A program made the position numbers and the translations under genes. The notes below the pieces were generated by a model that was given only the letters and a program-made list of their open reading frames with translations, was not told the DNA's origin and searched no databases. A stretch of DNA of 64,000 bases from Candidatus Obscuribacter sp. (lineage in GTDB: Bacteria; Cyanobacteriota; Vampirovibrionia; Obscuribacterales; Obscuribacteraceae), in contig JADYXR010000204.1 in assembly GCA_021772095.1 (NCBI GenBank), forward strand, positions 1 through 64,000. The letters run 5' to 3'. Positions 1 through 8,664 of this stretch are shown in pieces; within the stretch, counting starts at the first letter, position 1; each line of letters opens with the position of its first letter.

Positions 1-1
1 A

Positions 2-3000
2 CCATCAACCGAGGGTCCGGCGACACCTCAACCTGCACCTCCAGTTCCAGCTGCATTGGGTGCAACTAATCCTGCTGCAACCAGGTCAGCCTCAGCAGCT
101 CCGAATGGCCCTGAGGGTGAAAAACCTCCATTGACGGAAGTTGACGTGAAACCACCCGCCACAGCACCAGGTGCTACACCACCTGGTGGAGCACCTCCTC
201 TTTCTGCGGGGGGACCAGCGTCGGCACCACTTTCGAGCGGACCGGTAGCTACCACAGATCCGCCTCGGTCACCTGCTGTCACGGCTAGCGGTGATGTCGC
301 AGCTGGAGAAGTTCTCGAGGCTGGAGCTGTAGCACGATCTTTAGGCGGTCCAGAAGGCGATAAGAAGAAACCAGGTGAAGGCGGTCCCGTGGTGTTGAGC
401 GCCACTGATCCTGCCGCAGCGGACGCTGCGAAGGGCAAAGTTGAGGACGTCAAAAAATCCGAAATGGCAAAATTGGGCGGAGCGATCCCGGGTGCGACTG
501 AGCCTCCGTCGGCTGAAGCCGCAGCTGCAGCAGATCATAAACTTAAAATTGGTCATAGGCCTGAGGGCGTTCCAGTAGGTCCTCCTCCTGGGGGCTCAGC
601 CAGTTCGGCGCCTCTGGTGATCGGAGCTGCTTCTGTATCGGCAGCTCCACTTGCTCCAGCAGTCGTTGCTCCTCCAGGCGGCGGCACCGTGAACAGAGAT
701 GCTGCGTCTGGTCCTGTCGCTGCGGTACCACCTGTAGTGCCTCCTATTGGAGGTACTGTTAACAGAGATGCGCCAGCCGGATCTGTTGGTGCAGTCCCTC
801 CTGGTGGGGTCGTGCCTCCGGGCGGAACCGTGAATAGAGATGCTCCAGCCGGACCTGTTGGTGCAGTGCCTCCTGGTGGGGTCGTGCCTCCTGGCGGAAC
901 CGTCGACAGAGATGCTCCAGCTGGAACTGTAGGTGCAGTGCCTCCTGGTGGTGTCGTACCTCCGGGCGGAGCCGTCGACAGAGATGCTCCAGCTGGTCCC
1001 GTAGGTGCAGTGCCGCCGGGCGGAGCCATCCTTCCTAGTGGAACAGTTGACAGAGACAGTCCAGCCGGTCCAGTAGGCGCAGTACCCCCTGGTGGTGCTG
1101 TAGCTGCAAATGGTGGTGTCGTGAACAGAGACACCGCAATTGGTGCCGATGGTCGAGTTGTAGGTGCAATGCCTGCTGACCCTCAAGGCGCAGCAGGTCC
1201 AGGCGCAATTGTGCCTGCCGGTGGCGCTCCAATCGGTGCGCCGGGCGGAAGCTTCAAACGCGAGGCTAACCCTGGCCAAACTGAAGTCGCAAGTCTGCCG
1301 GGACAAAGAGAAGGTCAACCAGCACCAGCTCCTGGCCCAAATCCAGCAGGTGGAACTTCAACTGCGATTCCTCGAGATCAATCTGGTGACCAGGTAGTGA
1401 GTATGCCGGGACCAGGTCAACCTGGACCAGCCATCCAGCCCGGACCAGCGAGCCAATCTGCACCTCACACAGGTGGCAGTCATCTCAGAACGTCCTCGGC
1501 CGATTCTGTCGCGAGCGGTGGAGATTCTCTGCCCGGACCACAGGCACCGGGACCGAGTGGCTACAACACATTGTCCGGTCCTCGTGAAGCAGCTGGTGGT
1601 ACTACCAGTGGTGGCGGCTCGTTTAGCGCGCCTGCAGCTCCTGGCCCAGGATCAGGAACATATAATCCAAGTGGTGGCGGGGACACTTATGTCGCCAGAG
1701 ACAGCAACCCAGGCACACCTTCATCGGGAACGTATGATGTCGCCTCCGCCAGTCCGACTGGTGGATACACAAGCGGCGGCGGTTACTCCGGCGGTAGTCC
1801 TTCATCGCCTGAACCAACTGTCGGCGGGCCATCAGCTTCAACCGGCTACACGGACACAGGACTTGCACGCGATACCGGGTTCTCCTCGGGCGGTAATTAT
1901 GACATCGCCAGTAACACCAATGTCGGCGGCGTTAGCTCGGGTACCGGTTCGACCGGTTACACGGACACAGGACTCGCCCGCGATACCGGCTCCGCAGGCA
2001 GTACTTATGACATCGCCAGCAACTCCAATGTCGGCGGCGTTAGCCCTGCAGCCGGTTCTCACGGCGGTGGCGGCAGTCAGAGTGGTGGCGGTGGATACAT
2101 CACACCTTCTGGTGGCACAATCAGCGGTGGTGACACCGGTCTTGCACGTGATAGCGGCAGTGGCACCGTAAGTGGTGGTTCGGCTAGCGGTTACGATTTA
2201 GCCGGCAACTACCAGGTTAGCCCAGGCGGTGGCGGCACCAGTGGTGGTGGTCACAGCGGCGGCTCCTCTGGTGGAAGCGGTGGATCAACAGGACCTCAGG
2301 TTTCCGATCCTTCTTATGTGGCTCGTGACGTCTCCGGCGGCTCTGTCGCTGGAAGCGATTCAGGAACTATGTACTCGGGCGGAAGCCCTGGTGGAGGCTC
2401 GTCGCCATCTGATCCTGGCTCTGTGGCCTCGACCGGTTATGCCACTCCTCAATCTGGTTCTTCCGATTACGTAGCCAGAGACGTTAGCGGAGGAGCAGCA
2501 TCCGGAGGATCCGTTTCGAGCGGCTACGATGTAGCCGGCACAAGTTCTAGTGGCACCACTCTCGGTGGCGGTCATAGCGGTGGTCAGACCTATAGTGGTC
2601 AGCCGTCTGCTGCAGACTCGCCTGCTTCGAGCGGATACGTCACACCAGCTACCTCAGCGGGTTCGACTGACTCGGGTTACACCGTGGCGCGAGACCTCTC
2701 AGGAGATGTCGCTGGTTCATCGTCCGGCTCCCCATCATATGGAAGCCAGTCCTCCGACAATGCCGGTTCGTTCATCGCGCCAGTATCACCAGGTGGACAA
2801 TCGGGCGGTTCAATCGCATCAGGTGGTGGAAACATCGGCAGCGGTGGCTCTCCTAGCGGTGGAAGTTCCATCTCCAGAGACACCACCAGCGGTGACGTAA
2901 TTGGAACCAATCCTACTCAGGGTTACTCGTCTGATACGGGTGCGGCGCCATCATCTGGTTCGTACACAAACGCAGGCACGACACCATCATCCGGTGGTTC

Positions 3001-4348
3001 GTATACAAGTTCTGATTCGGCTACTTCAGCTGGTGGACAAGGTTCGTACACGGACTCAACATCTTCCGGATCGTACAGTTCCGATTCAGTTCCGACTGGT
3101 GGACAAGGTTCTGGTGGACAAGGTTCGTACACAACGCCAGCAGGTTCATATACAAGCTCTGATTCGACCTCATCCCCTTCAACTGCCTCCGCAAGTGGTT
3201 CTTCTACTTCGCAGGAATTGAATCGACCTGGTCAATCAGATCAACAAAATATGATGGGCGGGCCATCCGGCGACGTTCGACCTCTGTCTGATAGCGGATC
3301 GTCAGGTGGCAGCACCAGCGGCTCGTCAGGTAGTACGGCGAGCGGAACCACCGGCGGTGCCTCCAGTGGACCATCCGGCGGTGCAAATGCACCATCAGGA
3401 GGCTCATATAATCCAGGTTCTGCCTCATCGATGGACTCGATAGCGTCGGCATCTGCGCCGTCGCAAGGAGCACCGCAAGGTGGATCGAATTATTCGCAAG
3501 ACGTGTCTCGCGACTACATCCAGAATAATGCGACCTCTTCCAGCACGGGTTCCAGTTCGACTCCAACCAGTTCGACTCCAACCGATCAACCATATGGTTC
3601 GGAACCATCGCCGCAATTCGATCGCGCTGGTGATTCCGGTGGACTGTCCGGACAGACTTATTCGGGTTCCAGTGATGTGGTTCCACAGCCATCTTCGCTG
3701 CCTCAGAATGTCGATCCAGGCAGCAGTGGTATGTCCGAGCAAACGCCTGGACATACTCCGACGCCACCGTCCGGTCAACCGGGAGATGCCGGTGCGACAG
3801 GACATCCAGGAACCGGACATGATTCGGGTGGTATCGGCACTGGTGCCGAAGGTGTAGCCTTCATGCAAGATCGTTCTCGTGAAGACTCAGAGCGGATGCG
3901 TGCGGAACTAGACCAGAAGCGCAGAGATGCGCTCGACAGTCAGCCCCAAACGCCAGGGCAACTCCTCGGAAACGTTCCAGTGATAGCGATTTCGCCAGTG
4001 GTTCAGAGACCGGCAGCACCGCCTCTGCCACCACAGCAAATCATCAACAATACCGTCAACAAGCCAGTAACGCCGGCGAAACCGACGGACCTCCTGAAGC
4101 CGCAGCCGAAAGATCAGAAAGGTCAAAAGCCGCTGCCGAACAAGGGACCTGAAAGCAAAACTGCTGAAGATCTTCAACCTAAAAAAGGCGGATTAGATCG
4201 AGGCAACAAGAAAGCGGGTCAACAACCCCCATCACTAGCCAGTCGTCTCAATTCCGCTCTGGGACGCGCAAATGCGCCACACCTGGAAGACCAGGATGAA
4301 GAAGACGACGAAACAAAGGATAAGGACGGATCGCCAGATAAAGAGTAA
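2..4348 (+). CDS. Very long Gly/Ser/Pro/Ala-rich repeat protein, 5' end outside window
   Basis: The frame is open from base 2, so the true start lies left of the window; the first in-window start codon is a TTG at 56 with no reason to prefer it. The visible part is about 1,450 residues of low-complexity Gly, Ser, Pro and Ala. Between bases 680 and 1108 there are six 24-residue repeats of the type GGTVNRDAPAGPVGAVPPGG. Further on, an Arg-Asp core recurs about twenty times (NRDA, DRDA, ARDTG, ARDVSGG, SRDTT), often followed by Y[DN][VIL]A. The end changes to a charged stretch (RSREDSERMRAELDQKRRDA), a Pro/Lys-rich part and an acidic tail (EDQDEEDDETKDKD). No catalytic motif is seen. A surface, matrix or scaffold role is a guess; no family is recognised. 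The minus-strand gene downstream converges on it across a terminator. Confidence 0.8.
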   Translation, partial: PSTEGPATPQPAPPVPAALGATNPAATRSASAAPNGPEGEKPPLTEVDVKPPATAPGATPPGGAPPLSAGGPASAPLSSGPVATTDPPRSPAVTASGDVAAGEVLEAGAVARSLGGPEGDKKKPGEGGPVVLSATDPAAADAAKGKVEDVKKSEMAKLGGAIPGATEPPSAEAAAAADHKLKIGHRPEGVPVGPPPGGSASSAPLVIGAASVSAAPLAPAVVAPPGGGTVNRDAASGPVAAVPPVVPPIGGTVNRDAPAGSVGAVPPGGVVPPGGTVNRDAPAGPVGAVPPGGVVPPGGTVDRDAPAGTVGAVPPGGVVPPGGAVDRDAPAGPVGAVPPGGAILPSGTVDRDSPAGPVGAVPPGGAVAANGGVVNRDTAIGADGRVVGAMPADPQGAAGPGAIVPAGGAPIGAPGGSFKREANPGQTEVASLPGQREGQPAPAPGPNPAGGTSTAIPRDQSGDQVVSMPGPGQPGPAIQPGPASQSAPHTGGSHLRTSSADSVASGGDSLPGPQAPGPSGYNTLSGPREAAGGTTSGGGSFSAPAAPGPGSGTYNPSGGGDTYVARDSNPGTPSSGTYDVASASPTGGYTSGGGYSGGSPSSPEPTVGGPSASTGYTDTGLARDTGFSSGGNYDIASNTNVGGVSSGTGSTGYTDTGLARDTGSAGSTYDIASNSNVGGVSPAAGSHGGGGSQSGGGGYITPSGGTISGGDTGLARDSGSGTVSGGSASGYDLAGNYQVSPGGGGTSGGGHSGGSSGGSGGSTGPQVSDPSYVARDVSGGSVAGSDSGTMYSGGSPGGGSSPSDPGSVASTGYATPQSGSSDYVARDVSGGAASGGSVSSGYDVAGTSSSGTTLGGGHSGGQTYSGQPSAADSPASSGYVTPATSAGSTDSGYTVARDLSGDVAGSSSGSPSYGSQSSDNAGSFIAPVSPGGQSGGSIASGGGNIGSGGSPSGGSSISRDTTSGDVIGTNPTQGYSSDTGAAPSSGSYTNAGTTPSSGGSYTSSDSATSAGGQGSYTDSTSSGSYSSDSVPTGGQGSGGQGSYTTPAGSYTSSDSTSSPSTASASGSSTSQELNRPGQSDQQNMMGGPSGDVRPLSDSGSSGGSTSGSSGSTASGTTGGASSGPSGGANAPSGGSYNPGSASSMDSIASASAPSQGAPQGGSNYSQDVSRDYIQNNATSSSTGSSSTPTSSTPTDQPYGSEPSPQFDRAGDSGGLSGQTYSGSSDVVPQPSSLPQNVDPGSSGMSEQTPGHTPTPPSGQPGDAGATGHPGTGHDSGGIGTGAEGVAFMQDRSREDSERMRAELDQKRRDALDSQPQTPGQLLGNVPVIAISPVVQRPAAPPLPPQQIINNTVNKPVTPAKPTDLLKPQPKDQKGQKPLPNKGPESKTAEDLQPKKGGLDRGNKKAGQQPPSLASRLNSALGRANAPHLEDQDEEDDETKDKDGSPDKE
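680..1108 (+). repeat. 72-bp coding tandem repeat, six units
   Basis: Six consecutive units of 69 to 72 bp starting at about 680, 749, 821, 893, 965 and 1037. Each encodes 24 residues with the invariant core V-[ND]-R-D-[AS]-x-A-G-x-V-[GA]-A-V-P-P. Third-position differences between units are many while the amino acids are kept, which suggests selection on the protein repeat. Confidence 0.85.
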
Positions 4349-4380
4349 TCAGGCGACGCCGACTCCCGAGTTCGGTTGGT

Positions 4381-4423
4381 AAAAAAAAACTGCGACGCGC
4401 GTTAGCCAGGGGCTGACGCGCGT
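4381..4423 (-). terminator. Intrinsic terminator for the metzincin-TPR gene, possibly bidirectional
   Basis: A 13-bp stem (4395-4407 with 4411-4423, one G-T pair, 3-nt loop) built on ACGCGCGT. Read on the minus strand it is followed, after a 5-nt spacer, by a run of nine T (4389-4381). On the plus strand the 3' side is only weakly T-rich, so termination of the upstream plus-strand gene is less certain. Confidence 0.75.
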
Positions 4424-4530
4424 TGTGTTCAGAGGGACAAGAAGCGCTGTTCCAGTGGACAAGAACCTCCCTTCGTCCCCACATCCGACGATCGTGCAGC
4501 GATTTCAAAGTTCCACTCAGAGGTGGCTTC

Positions 4531-6045
4531 CTATTTCAACTTTTGAATTTTAGTTTGAACATTTTTCAATTCAACTGAATTGTTCGTGGCTTGAAGCACT
4601 TGCGCGTAGTTCGTTAGAATCGCAAGCAGAGCCGATTTATTATTACTGAGTTCGAGCAGCGGAATTGCTTGTTTGTAATGCTGAATTGCTAACGGAAAAT
4701 TGCGAGCCATACCTGCGAAATTGCCGAGGTTAGCGTACAGGGCCCCGAGGTTGCCACAAATTGTTGAGTTAGCAGGATCTAGTTTGTGAGCCTCTTTCAA
4801 CTTAGTCTCGGCGACAGCGAAATTCATGGTTTTCAATGCAGCGGATGCTTCATTGTTTAGTATTAGTGCGCGTGTTTTAGGAAGATTCGGGTTTCCGACC
4901 TGGTCCATTTTAGTTGCATCGAGTCTCTGGTTTGCAGCAATGTTCATCGTGTAAAGGGCGAGCAACGTTTTTTGATCGCGAGCAGTTAAGCTGCAATCTT
5001 CGTCCTTTGGATCCACGACGCCAAACATGATGTCGCGCGATTGTAGACTGTGACCGGTCAGACCGAGAGCGTGACCAACTTCGTGCAGTGCGACGCGCTT
5101 CATGTAATTTGTGGGAATCGTCTGAAAATTTTTCGGCGCTATTGTTTTAATCGTCATGTCGGCATGAAGAATGCCAAGGTCGTCGGGAGCCAGGATTGTA
5201 TCTCCGCCCTCACGATTGTCGACTAAGTTTGCCGGATTGTCGGTCCATCGGCAGGTGATTTGGCAATAAGTCGGGTTGTTAACGAATTCCATCGGAACGG
5301 ACGGAATCATCTTGCCCCAATCCTTAAATGCTTGAGTCAAAATGGAAACGAATTCCGGACGAAATCCTTTCGCCGTGGATGTAGGCTCAATGTATATTTT
5401 TATCGGATACCTGGTTCTGTCCCATCGAGCGACACCACTTTTGGCAATCTCTGCGATGTAAGTGTCCGCAGGGGAAACAACAGGAGTGGTTACTGTCGAG
5501 CTGTCGGCAGCGGATCCACCGTTTTGCGTGCCACCACTGCCGGTGCCGAAAGGCATCAGTCCCTGATAGTTATCCGGCGGCATCGGAACGGCCGCTGGCG
5601 CGCCAGGCTTGTCGTCGTCGTCGTCGTCCGGATTATCTGAACCATTCAGAGCCCCAGGCGGCGTCAACTTAAGTTCAGAACTCGGGTCAATGATAATTTG
5701 CGAGGGCGCACCACCCCCGTCACTACCGGCGGTGCCAGGTTCCGGCGGCAAGGAATCCGATCCCATCGAATCCGAGGGTTCCGGCGGCATGGACTCCGGC
5801 ACCGTTTCCGGTCCGTTCAAATCAGGCGGCGGAGATGCTGGCGGTACGCCCTTCTTTGGACCAAGCTCAGACTCGAGCTGGTCCATCATGTTGCTCAGAC
5901 CAGGGCTCCAACCTGCCGGTTTGGCGGTCGATTTACCTTTGGGTGAAACCTTCTGCGCCGCTGCCGGAGCAGCTAGCGCCATTCCACACTGCGTCGAGCC
6001 TACCAGGAAAGCGGCCAGGTACACGGCACCAGTTTTACGTTTCAT
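4531..6045 (-). CDS. Secreted matrixin-like zinc metalloprotease with C-terminal TPR repeats
   Basis: A 504-residue protein. Residues 1-25 form a signal peptide ending in ALA-AP. Residues 30-190 are a disordered Pro/Ser/Asp-rich linker with seven consecutive Asp. The protease core follows, with HEVGHALGLTGH at 321-332 and a Met-turn-like DIMFG at 338-342. Matrixins normally have HExxHxxGxxH; here the third His is one residue later (GH), a variant I recall from cyanobacterial M10-like proteins. About 130 C-terminal residues form TPR-like helices (EAHKLDPANS, NLGALYANLG). The start ATG has no Shine-Dalgarno but lies 9 bp after the stop of the 48-residue ORF, suggesting translational coupling. 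Family knowledge predicts an exported endopeptidase; substrate unknown. Confidence 0.85.
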   Translation of the reverse strand: MKRKTGAVYLAAFLVGSTQCGMALAAPAAAQKVSPKGKSTAKPAGWSPGLSNMMDQLESELGPKKGVPPASPPPDLNGPETVPESMPPEPSDSMGSDSLPPEPGTAGSDGGGAPSQIIIDPSSELKLTPPGALNGSDNPDDDDDDKPGAPAAVPMPPDNYQGLMPFGTGSGGTQNGGSAADSSTVTTPVVSPADTYIAEIAKSGVARWDRTRYPIKIYIEPTSTAKGFRPEFVSILTQAFKDWGKMIPSVPMEFVNNPTYCQITCRWTDNPANLVDNREGGDTILAPDDLGILHADMTIKTIAPKNFQTIPTNYMKRVALHEVGHALGLTGHSLQSRDIMFGVVDPKDEDCSLTARDQKTLLALYTMNIAANQRLDATKMDQVGNPNLPKTRALILNNEASAALKTMNFAVAETKLKEAHKLDPANSTICGNLGALYANLGNFAGMARNFPLAIQHYKQAIPLLELSNNKSALLAILTNYAQVLQATNNSVELKNVQTKIQKLK

Positions 6046-6054
6046 ATTTGTTGA

Positions 6055-6201
6055 TTAGTGTTCAGTCAAAGACGGGTGAACCCAGGGCGCGTCATAAGTG
6101 GCTTGCGGATGATTATTCAGCCAGTTTGGTGCCGTGGCGATCAGTATTCCGAGTAAAACTGTAATCCATACCGTTCGGTACGTTATTGGACGACTCGTCA
6201 T
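6055..6201 (-). CDS. Small single-pass membrane protein, 48 aa
   Basis: Short ORF MTSRPITYRTVWITVLLGIL... of 48 residues. Residues 11-24 are strongly hydrophobic (VWITVLLGILIATA), giving one membrane helix with a basic N-terminal side, followed by a short polar tail. The ATG at 6201 is preceded by AAGGAG with an 8-nt spacer, better than most starts in this window. It ends 9 bp before the metalloprotease ATG, which itself lacks a ribosome site, so the two are probably cotranscribed and coupled. It could be a bona fide small protein or a leader ORF that delivers ribosomes to the protease. No family recognised. Confidence 0.55.
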   Translation of the reverse strand: MTSRPITYRTVWITVLLGILIATAPNWLNNHPQATYDAPWVHPSLTEH

Positions 6202-6336
6202 GTCAGTCGCTCCTTATCTATAGAGCCCGGTCCATTTGAGGGCTCCGTCTACAATTTGCCCTGTGGCTCGTAGCCGTAAACATAGCGCGACTCTGTTGAC
6301 ATCGTGCCCTCGCCCGCAAAAAGGCCCCAAAGAGAA

Positions 6337-6358
6337 CGGGACCGTTTGACCGATCCCG
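6337..6358 (-). terminator. Weak terminator-like hairpin
   Basis: An 8-bp stem (6337-6344 with 6351-6358, one G-T pair, 6-nt loop) lies downstream of the small exported-protein gene ending at 6396. On the minus strand it is followed by a TTCTCTTT stretch, not a clean T-run, so termination is only plausible. Confidence 0.35.
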
Positions 6359-6395
6359 CACCCACTCGCTGCTCACTATGAAAACTATGTTGGAC

Positions 6396-7037
6396 TTATT
6401 TGCTGCTCAGGAGCTTACCGTACAGTTCACGGCTGGAGAGATTGCCACCGACGTTGCGGGCGGCTTTCTCGGTCGGGTAGGCGGCGTAGAGCTTGGCTTG
6501 TGTATCGGTGGAGATTAGTTCACCGTTTACGTCTTCGGACGACCGAGGTTTCTTGTAAGAGAGTTTTGCTGAAACGTCTCTGGAATTTCTCGATTGAGGA
6601 AGGGCTTGGGCAACCGCTTTGCGGGGGAGCGGCATATCCATCCAAGGGTTGTGTGGAAGTGCTGCTTTGATTGGTTTCTGGTAGTGAAACGCAGGTCTAG
6701 TCAAAGGGGCGGACGCGGTTGCTTGAGATTTTGTTCTTTGTGATGGGCTGGCTTGAACCATGCTCGTCACAGGTGACCAGTAGAAGTGCTTCAGTCCGGA
6801 GTTAGCTTTTACCAGGCTGTTTTCCCAGCCGGCGTTGGTTTTGGCTCCGATGGTGTAGCGGATGCCTGGTCTCATTTGTGCTTTGACTTCGGCAGGCAGG
6901 TTGTTGAGCATTTGTTGCTCTTGCGAAACTTGCGGCGCTTGAGCGACCGGAAGTTGTTGGGCTTGTGCTGCCGAGCTGGTAAGTACAAGTGCGGAGATAG
7001 TGGCTAGTGCTGCTTGCAAGAAAAACTTGAGTTGCAT
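6396..7037 (-). CDS. Small exported protein with DV-G-L repeats, unknown function
   Basis: A 213-residue protein. Residues 1-26 are a classical signal peptide (MQLKFFLQAALATISALVLT, then AQA-QQ). A Gln-rich segment follows, then a region resembling no family I know. The last 60 residues contain a loose repeat: DVSAKLS, DVNGELIS, NVGGNLSS and ELYGKLLSS, spaced 15 to 25 residues. The ATG at 7037 is preceded by GAGGG with an 8-nt spacer. It lies upstream of the metalloprotease on the same strand, but about 190 bp and a possible terminator separate them. Probably periplasmic or surface located. Confidence 0.7.
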   Translation of the reverse strand: MQLKFFLQAALATISALVLTSSAAQAQQLPVAQAPQVSQEQQMLNNLPAEVKAQMRPGIRYTIGAKTNAGWENSLVKANSGLKHFYWSPVTSMVQASPSQRTKSQATASAPLTRPAFHYQKPIKAALPHNPWMDMPLPRKAVAQALPQSRNSRDVSAKLSYKKPRSSEDVNGELISTDTQAKLYAAYPTEKAARNVGGNLSSRELYGKLLSSK

Positions 7038-7750
7038 TCTGCATTTCCCTCAAAATAATTTGATGAACGGCTGGTCGGGCGACCGAGGGGGTTATCTTGA
7101 TTGGTGGTAGTAAAGGGTTTGTTGCCAAGAATCAAGATGTGCTTACTTTAGAAGAGATTTGTGAACGTTTGGTACCCAAAAAGGCTGTTCGGATTAAATC
7201 GATTCGGTAAGTATCATTTAAACGCAGTAACGTCAGGGGAACGTGACAGTGGGCTGACATTTCAGAAAAATCGTCCGGCAATATCAATAGATAAATAACT
7301 TGCAATGCTAAGGCTTGGTTTACCTGACGTCTGGCACTCTCTCAAGGTTTATAGCCAAAGACCATGATTGTTGGACACTCAGCCTACTTTTTATAGACTC
7401 AAATAATTCAACCTTATGAGAACTAAAACACGAATCTGTTCGAAACCCCGTCGTCAGATGACGGTGCCACCACAGGTGATGGTATGGGTCAAACCAGCCG
7501 CTGGTAAGCCCTTTGCCTGCCGCCCGCGACCGAATAACTTATGGCACTGCCTGATAAAGTGAGCGGTTCTAGCCCCGCTGTACGTAAGATGGCGGCAAGA
7601 ATCAAACCGCCGGTGTCGCATAGCTTTTGCGCATGTGGCAGAATGTCCTAGATTGGGAAAATGATCTGGTACGTAGATCTATTTATATATTTCAAATTCT
7701 TGAATCTATAGTAGATTATTCAAGGGAAAGCACGGACCTCTCGAGACTCG
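7038..7750. other. 713-bp intergenic region between divergent genes
   Basis: No supportable ORF is present. The left part should hold the promoter of the minus-strand exported protein. The right part holds a cluster of short hairpins (see the candidate RNA at 7447-7660). Immediately before the response regulator there is an imperfect inverted repeat, CTTGAATCT and AGATT(ATT)CAAG at 7699-7724, which surrounds TATAGT and could be an operator or a -10 region. Confidence 0.5.
7447..7660 (+). ncRNA. Candidate structured RNA or 5' leader, unassigned
   Basis: Several hairpins follow each other in this stretch: CCGTC/GACGG near 7449, ACCAG-CCG-CTGGT near 7494 flanked by GGG and CCC, AGCGG/CCGCT near 7562, and GGCGG/CCGCC near 7591. 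TGCCAC near 7464 could also pair with GTGGCA near 7635 and close the whole domain. It matches no RNase P, SRP, tmRNA or riboswitch consensus that I can recall. Strand is assumed from the downstream regulator gene. This is inference from pairing by eye. Confidence 0.25.
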
Positions 7751-8422
7751 ATGGCAAAGATTCTTCTCGTTGAAGACGATCGAAACCTGGCAGGCACTGT
7801 TCAGGAGTGGCTTGAGTTCGAGCATTATCTGGTCGAGTGGGTGGAAACCGGCGTCGACGCCCTCGATATGATGAAGTCCTATAAATACGATGTGGTCGTT
7901 CTCGACCTGACGATTCCCAAGATGGACGGCATCGAAGTTTGCAAGCACTACCGCGCGCAAGGTGGGCAGTCGCCAATTCTTATACTGACCGGACGCGGCA
8001 CTGTTCCCGATAAAGAAGTCGGTTTCGATGCCGGTGCCGATGATTATTTGACTAAACCTTTCCATTTGAAAGAACTGTCAGCCAGAATTAGAGCCCTTCT
8101 TCGTAGACCGTCCAGTCTTTCAGGCGAAGTTCTGGAAGCCGGCGACCTTGCTCTCGATATCGTCTCTCACCGAGTGACGAAAGGCGGCGAAGAAATACAC
8201 CTGCCGCGCATGGAGTTTGCCCTGCTCGAATTCTTGATGCGTCATAAAGGACAAGTTTTTAGCGCAGAAGCGCTTCTTGACCGGGTTTGGACCGCCGATT
8301 CGGATAAATCTCCGGAAACCATCCGCACCTCAGTCAAAAAGCTGCGCAGCAAAATCGATACCAAAGGCGAGCAATCGTTGATCCGAAACGTGCATGGTGT
8401 CGGCTACAAGCTGGAAGAGTAG
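7751..8422 (+). CDS. OmpR/PhoB-family response regulator
   Basis: A 223-residue regulator. The receiver domain (1-120) has the acidic pair D9-D10, the phospho-acceptor D52 in VVVLDLTIPKMDG, Thr in ILTGRG and the switch Lys in LTKPF. A winged-helix DNA-binding domain (about 128-223) ends with the typical RNVHGVGYKLEE. No histidine kinase is adjacent, so it is an orphan here. The start ATG lacks a clear Shine-Dalgarno. The hairpin-rich leader upstream may take part in its control. It most resembles the single-domain regulator encoded at 24652 in its receiver part (MAKILLVEDD). Confidence 0.92.
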   Translation: MAKILLVEDDRNLAGTVQEWLEFEHYLVEWVETGVDALDMMKSYKYDVVVLDLTIPKMDGIEVCKHYRAQGGQSPILILTGRGTVPDKEVGFDAGADDYLTKPFHLKELSARIRALLRRPSSLSGEVLEAGDLALDIVSHRVTKGGEEIHLPRMEFALLEFLMRHKGQVFSAEALLDRVWTADSDKSPETIRTSVKKLRSKIDTKGEQSLIRNVHGVGYKLEE

Positions 8423-8533
8423 TTGTGCGTTTCGATGTTGAGCTGCGCTGCAAGCCAGTCTTGAACCTAATGTTTTTAAACGCTCTGACAGGATATCGAT
8501 TAGTGCGACGACTATTTTCGGGGAGGCAGCAAG

Positions 8534-8641
8534 TTTCTGTCCGACGGCGATTTCCTCAGCGACCGCAATTTCCTGCGCAACAGATATTTCCTGAGCGAGA
8601 GCTACCTTTCGGGCGACAAAATTTTTCGGCGCGACCACTTT
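8534..8641 (+). repeat. 18-bp degenerate tandem repeat reading as FLSDxx hexads
   Basis: Six 18-bp units starting at 8534, 8552, 8570, 8588, 8606 and 8624. In frame 2, which is the frame of the preceding regulator, they read FLSDGD, FLSDRN, FLRNRY, FLSESY, LSGDKI, FRRDHF, then LCDRYPYI and a TGA at 8666-8668 that overlaps the ATG of the IPT protein as ATGA. A GGGAGG lies at 8521-8526, but the only nearby in-frame start would be CTG at 8537. In the IPT frame the same DNA gives an Arg/Phe/Pro-rich, unconvincing sequence. Confidence 0.6.
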
Positions 8642-8664
8642 TTGTGCGATCGTTATCCCTATAT

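Noticed and set aside
553..1134. Long minus-strand ORF opposite the 72-bp repeats
   Set aside because: It is the antisense shadow of a GC-rich repeat and has no ribosome site or domain.
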